Positions 59,476 to 64,000 of a DNA stretch of 64,000 nt are shown here, piece after piece. The first letter of the stretch is position 1, and each line of letters starts with the position of its first letter. Where the stretch lies: assembly GCA_018873225.1 (NCBI GenBank), contig JAEILZ010000003.1, forward strand, positions 3,348,001 to 3,412,000, read 5' to 3'. The DNA is from [Phialemoniopsis] sp. UDSM-2020 (Eukaryota > Ascomycota > Sordariomycetes > Thyridiales > Thyridiaceae). Under the pieces are notes generated by a model that saw only the letters and a list, made by a program, of their open reading frames with translations, did no database searches and was not told where the DNA came from. The position numbers and the translations under genes are program-made.

Positions 59476-60728
59476 ATGTGTCTCCCTATTCCTCAGTTCG
59501 AGACGCCCAAACGCAAGAAGACCATGTCTCATTCACGCCATCGTGGCGGACGAGAGCGTAATTATGTTCGCGTGAGTGACAACAAAACATGTTATCCTAG
59601 TGTCCATGAACAGGGCTACAAGGCATGGCGGAAGGGGTCGGGCAGGTTAAGCTGTTTGCCTACGAGCCTATGGACGGATCGAAGAGGAACACTGACTTAC
59701 AGGCTAACCATGATGTAGACTGAACCGAGGTCGCCTAGACACATGGCTCCTCGGCAGGTCATGACGGGTGGTCAGAGCGGTCTGCGACTTATCGAGCGCA
59801 ATGCGGCTTACAATACGCACTTCATGGGTGTGGCTGATGACATGTACCAGCACATAGTAAGTCTCAATCTCATGCTGACGACGATGAACACTCACTGACT
59901 CTCCCCCTTCAGTGTCAGACATATGGTAATGGTCAAGATGGAATCACCCCATCCATGTTGTATGACTTCTATCGCGTCTATCATGTTCAGCCTTCCGGGC
60001 AAGATCTCGTTGGTAGGTCCCTTACTTATATCTCCAAGTCCCTGCAGCTCACTGACTAACATTGTGATGTTGAAGAACTGTTCAGACGCCATGACGAGCC
60101 AGGAGCAGAAGCCACCTTCAGCCGGCTCTTCTATGCTCTTGCCGTGCAGTACTACTCTGCCCTTCCGCACAACCCACCGAGAATGACAGCCACCGGCTTC
60201 TGCCGGTGGCTGCATGTCATTGCCGTGGCTTATCCAAGGCAGGAAGAGGAACGGCTCAGGCTGTTCATCCGCCAGGGCATGGTCGCGGAAGAGCTTGGAC
60301 TGCGACGGCCCTTGTCCAGACGTTGCTTCCACGCAGACTCTCCCTATCGTGATGATATGCGCGACCTACTGCGTTCCAGCATCGACAGCAGCTGGTCACG
60401 AACTAGAACGCACTCGCGCCCAAGGCGCACCTCAACGCCGCCAACTCCCCGGCAGCAGAGCCGCTCGCCGCGATCACCAGCCTCTGGACACTCGCCGGCA
60501 CAGCAAGGGCTTGGCTTCCAGAGCCCTGGACGTTATGCCTCCGCGACTCCCCGCTCTCGCCACGGCGCCTATTCGCCTATCCTTGTTCCTCCACGTATCA
60601 TTCATCTCTCCTGGGAAGAGTTGGAACGCAGGGGTTTGGCGTACCGCGGTTCTGGACCAATTTCTGGGCATGCTGACACGCGAGGGTCTTCGGGAGGTTA
60701 CCGATCAGCGTACGCTAGGCCTGAGTAG
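59476..60728 (+). CDS. Fungal protein resembling DUF7514, with Ser/Arg/Pro-rich tail
   Basis: Four exons (59476-59571, 59719-59856, 59913-60012, 60076-60728) encode 328 residues. The middle carries a helical domain (VADDMYQHI, GITPSMLYDFYRVYHV, ELFRRHDEPGAEATFSRLFYAL, TATGFCRWLHVIAVAYPRQEE) that resembles fungal DUF7514 proteins in order and spacing. The last about 100 residues are rich in Ser, Arg and Pro (RTHSRPRRTSTPPTPRQQSR). The function is unknown. An in-frame ATG at 59524 has the better start context (ACC before ATG), so the true protein may be 312 residues. The acceptor of intron 1 at 59,718 is preceded by a close CTAAC branch site; using the nearer TTACAG would put TGA in frame. Confidence 0.68.
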
Positions 60729-61290
60729 GAAGATCAAGGGCGAGGCGTGTATGGGGCTGAGAAAGCGGTGACTGGCTGGCAGGAAACTGCTTGCGCCTCG
60801 GAGTGTTCATATTTGGAATGATGGGAAGGAATCTAGGATTGGGGATGCGGAGAAGCAGCTGAGCGGTAGGCAGGTATTGCCTTCATGGCTGCTGCTGGTA
60901 CTGCTAAGGAATCTTTTTGGGCATATGAATCATGGTTCATGTCTTGACCGTTGAATAGAAGACGACTCACGAGAGAGTTGTGACAGGGTACCTCACCATA
61001 CCAATTTTTGGACTAGGTGTGAGTTGATGAAGGAACCTTAGCATAGCTGAGATCAGCCACCACAAGACGTAAATTTTTGGAACACCTTTGACCACGTACC
61101 AGGTTTCACTGCCTACTTGTTATATTGTGATCAGTTGCATGAGAAAAGACTGTCCTCAATGGCATGGATCAAAGTCGCAAATTTGCTCAAAAGGCTCAAT
61201 TTTGATACTAAAGACATACATGAAGTTGCATATACAAGCAAGGCATTAATCGTGTATCATATCCGTCCAGGTCATGAAAATCCCCGGGTA
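60729..61290. other. Intergenic: converging 3' flanks
   Basis: Downstream of the DUF7514-like gene and downstream of the leftward coiled-coil gene. No further gene seen. Confidence 0.45.
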
Positions 61291-61376
61291 TCAGATGCAG
61301 TAACCAGTTCCGCAGAATACCACCAATGACAGTACCAACAATACGCCTCGTGTATGCCGCCGTAACAGACCGTATC

Positions 61377-62925
61377 CTACCTCCGTATATACTGTGGCAA
61401 CATGATAGGGGCTCCGTCCTGTTCGCCAGATACAGCGTGCAGAATACTCCCCGACCCTCGAGTAACCCCTTTCCTGGGTGTTTTCTCGACCCATTTGTTC
61501 CGTAAGTCCGTCCAGTCCCTTTTCCAGTTCAAAATGCTTTGCGTGAGCTTCGGGTCATCGTCTTCGTACTTCAAGGTCTGAACCTCGATGCCTCGTAGTT
61601 GGATCCGCAGACAGTTGAGCTCAGAATCGTTATTTTTGACTTGATCTTCTCTGACGGCTGACTTGTTAGGTATTCTCTGTGCAATGACATGGAAAAGGAA
61701 TAGGGACACGTACAGATCGGCCACTGTGGCCTCGAGCTGGATGATGCGACGGGCTGCAACTTCCAGTCTCTCGATCAATATGTCATGCAAATGCTGATAA
61801 GTCCCATGTTAGCATGATGAAGAGGAAAAGGTGTGAAAGCAGGATGCTTACATCTGCCTCCTCGCGTCGGCGCTGAAGATTCTTCATCACCTTCGTCATC
61901 TCCTTGCGCAATGTCTCGGCTTCGTCGACAATTTGATTCACTACTTCAGACGAGACTTTGGAGCTTGCCCTTGAGATAGTACGTGCTGCTGGGGAACGCT
62001 GCTCGTTGCCACCACCCTGCGTAGTCGATTGATGTACTGCTTTGCCTAGGGCTTGAGCTCGTTCTCTCGCAGAGCGGGACAAAACATTCAGTTTCGCCTG
62101 CGAGGGTGAGTTTTGCTGTGAGGCCCTGGAGCGAATCCATGCTGGAGATGAAGCACTGCCCCAGAGTCCCTCTCGTTCGTCGCCGTGTCGACCCTGCCAA
62201 TCGACATAGCCGACTGAGCGCTGGGAGGGAGACTGGGTACTCGGGGTCTTGGATTTGCTGGCGATGTAAAGAACGCCCTCCATTGCATCCACCTGGGTAT
62301 GCATGGTGTAGAGGGCATCGTCCTCCAGTCTCTCTTCAGTTTCTAGGCGGCCTAGCAGCTCGCTGATCCGATCGACCAAGATGGTGCGGCTGTCAAGGGG
62401 GCGGTCATCATATTGGCTATGGCGGTAGCCGCCGTTTCCCGCTAAAAGCTCGTCCTCGTCGTATTGTTCTGAATCTTGAAATCCTTCAGCAGATTTCTGA
62501 GGCGAGAAAGGGGAGAACAGCTGGCGCTGGAGAGGTGAGCCAGAGCCGAAACGGGCCCCGCGACCCGGAGTAAGGCGCGGAGGTGTTAGTGGCGAAGAAG
62601 TAGAGGGGCTTTCCAGAGACTGTGAAGGAGCGAGTTCTGGGGGCGTTCGTGGGCGACCGCGATGCTTCTGGGGTTGATGTTGCACTCCGAGAGCATCAAC
62701 GACGTCACCGCCGGGGATGGCAGGCGGCGAGCGGGGCATCTCCAAGAGAGGTGGCCCCGGAGTCGGGCCCGTGTAAACGGCGGTGTGTGGCGGTGCCGCT
62801 GTCAGCCGAAAGATCCAATGAGCAGGTTTGAGACACTGTGCTTGATCAGCGTCTGCCCTTGCAGTGGAATTTTGAGTTATTGGCCGTTGGAATTGCGACC
62901 ATGGGTTGACGTGCACCGATTGCAT
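61377..62925 (-). CDS. Pro/Ser-rich coiled-coil protein of unknown function
   Basis: Three exons on the minus strand (61852-62925, 61714-61793, 61377-61650) encode 475 residues in the simplest model. The first about 170 residues are Pro/Ser-rich with phosphorylation-like SP/TP sites (TPPRLTPGRG, SPFSPQKSAEG). Helical heptad stretches follow (SRTILVDRISELLGRLETEE; VVNQIVDEAETLRKEMTKVM; ILIERLEVAARRIIQLEATV), so a coiled coil is likely. Intron 2 (63 nt) has no stop and is divisible by three. The end is uncertain: splicing 61,392-61,447 would swap the last residues for a frame ending at 61,291 with a hydrophobic tail, making a 485-residue tail-anchored form. A GATA-site cluster lies just upstream of the start. 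I do not recognise the family. Confidence 0.7.
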
Positions 62926-64000
62926 TAGCTGTGGCTTGAGTGAGACGAATTGTGTGGAGATCTGCAGGAAAGCTTGAGCTTAATCGCGCCTTATCTTATC
63001 GATAAACAATCATCAGTGGCCTAAAAAGCACGGGCCATGTCTCCAGTCTCGTCCTCGAAGACTGGATGAATGGATCCAGCCCCGAGACATTCCGATCACC
63101 CGAGCAGTCTACCGGCTTGCTGAAGCTTCTGTTCGGTCGCGTGGTCCCCCGTCAAGGATGATCAATGTACCTTTGTCTGCTTATTAAACTCTCGGTAGCT
63201 GTCCTTACCTCTGTTCTGGCACGGTGGTACCTGGTCCTCTGCCGGGAAAGCCAAAACACGGTAGGCCCTGCCAAGCCCGATTATCACATGAAAAAAGCCT
63301 ATGTTTTTCCCCAGGACATGCCAATGAGCATGTGGCTATCTCTGGGATACCTGAACAATATTGATTGACCTTACTATTGCATCTGTACGGGATATTCGAC
63401 TAGGTATTTCGTACATCATCGAAATGGAATCCATCCGAGTCACAGAGCTATAAAGCTGGGGTTACTAGAGGCTGGCCGGAAACGTCCTGTCGGTGGAGAA
63501 CGGCCTAGCATTTCCACGAGAATGGGCGTAATGTTTGGGAGTGTGGGGAAGGCGTCTGGGCGCTGCGATGGAGGCTCCCTCCTCGTTCAATAGCCGGCCG
63601 AGTGGAGTGAACTTTTGCATCCCGAAACCAGAGTGCTTGGCTTGGCTCTCTGGCATGGGAACTCTGGAGAGACGAGGAGATATAAAGAAGTGATTTTCGA
63701 ATCTTTGGAGTTAGTCTTGTCTCTCGAAAAGGGAGAATAATGGCCAGCATGCCTCGGTGCCAGGGCAGGATATTCAATTTCCCCGCGTGACCAAAGAAGC
63801 TACCCCTGCCATCCTGGCGCACACTCGAGGCCACCACGGTCAGAGGGAAATGAAGAGCAGAGTCACGATATCTACTCACTTACCCAGGAGTACCTGTTCG
63901 CACTTCCAACAACCCCGGCAAAGAGTGAGAAAAGGGGGGATGGATAACTAGGCATTCGTGTACACTCTTGAGCTTGCATATCCATTTCCCGTCCGTACGG
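62926..64000. other. Right-end intergenic region
   Basis: Contains the upstream region of the leftward coiled-coil gene, including GATA-type sites at 62,991-63,005. A 67-codon ATG frame at 63,165-63,368 begins with a hydrophobic segment but lacks other support. Minus-strand frames near 63,465-63,879 are featureless. Confidence 0.45.
62991..63005. promoter_or_regulatory. Clustered GATA-factor sites with TTATCGATAA palindrome
   Basis: The sequence TTATCTTATCGATAA holds two TTATC sites and one GATAA, the last two forming a 10-bp palindrome. It sits about 65-80 bp upstream of the ATG of the leftward coiled-coil gene. Fungal GATA factors (AreA/NIT2, WC-type, siderophore repressors) bind such sites; which one, if any, acts here is unknown. 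Confidence 0.45.

Noticed and set aside
63165..63368. 67-codon ATG frame with hydrophobic N-terminus near the right edge
   Set aside because: Short, no splice or promoter support, and no recognisable mature region; could be chance.

Overview
The window reads as chromosomal DNA from a filamentous ascomycete (Pezizomycotina, most likely Sordariomycetes). Genes carry short GT-AG introns (about 49-254 nt) with CTAAC/CTGAC-type branch sites, leaders are pyrimidine- and CAA-rich, and intergenic spaces are long. The gene set is ordinary fungal housekeeping plus fungal-specific families. I placed 17 protein-coding genes, one of them cut by the left edge, by joining open frames across plausible splice sites. 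I saw no rRNA, tRNA, transposon, CRISPR array, secondary-metabolite cluster or AT-rich RIP-type block.

Left third (1-26,300). In order: the end of a multi-pass membrane protein gene (-); GET1 (-), divergent from a prenyltransferase-alpha-like ECM9/PTAR1 gene (+); a GPI-anchored aspartic protease (+); a vacuolar amino-acid transporter of the AVT/SLC38 type (+); a 29-residue cysteine-rich peptide gene with one intron (+); the Rho1 GTPase (-); mitochondrial ribosomal protein uL24m (+), convergent with Elongator subunit ELP1 (-); and a DUF3984-type serine-rich protein (+), divergent from ELP1.

Middle (26,300-51,000). A 6 kb gene-poor block precedes the histidine-phosphotransfer protein YPD1 (+). 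Then come a small 2H phosphoesterase (+), a coiled-coil protein of unknown function (+), a degenerate C2H2 zinc-finger protein (+), an Hsp70/HSPA12-like ATPase (-) and an Ime2/ImeB-type protein kinase (-).

Right part (51,000-64,000). Another gene-poor block of about 6 kb is followed by an Stc1-like zinc-binding protein (+), a protein resembling DUF7514 (+) and a proline/serine-rich coiled-coil protein (-). Several genes touch stress, cell-wall and developmental signalling (Rho1, Ypd1, Ime2-like kinase, GPI protease), but they are not arranged as a cluster and I infer no shared pathway from position.

The observations most worth following are the 29-residue cysteine peptide, a possible alternative transmembrane C-terminus on the last gene, in-frame stop-free introns (notably one beside the catalytic lysine of the kinase), the Stc1-like protein, a minimal uORF before the transporter, and a GATA-site palindrome near the right end. 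I did not find a clear, wholly new multi-gene system.
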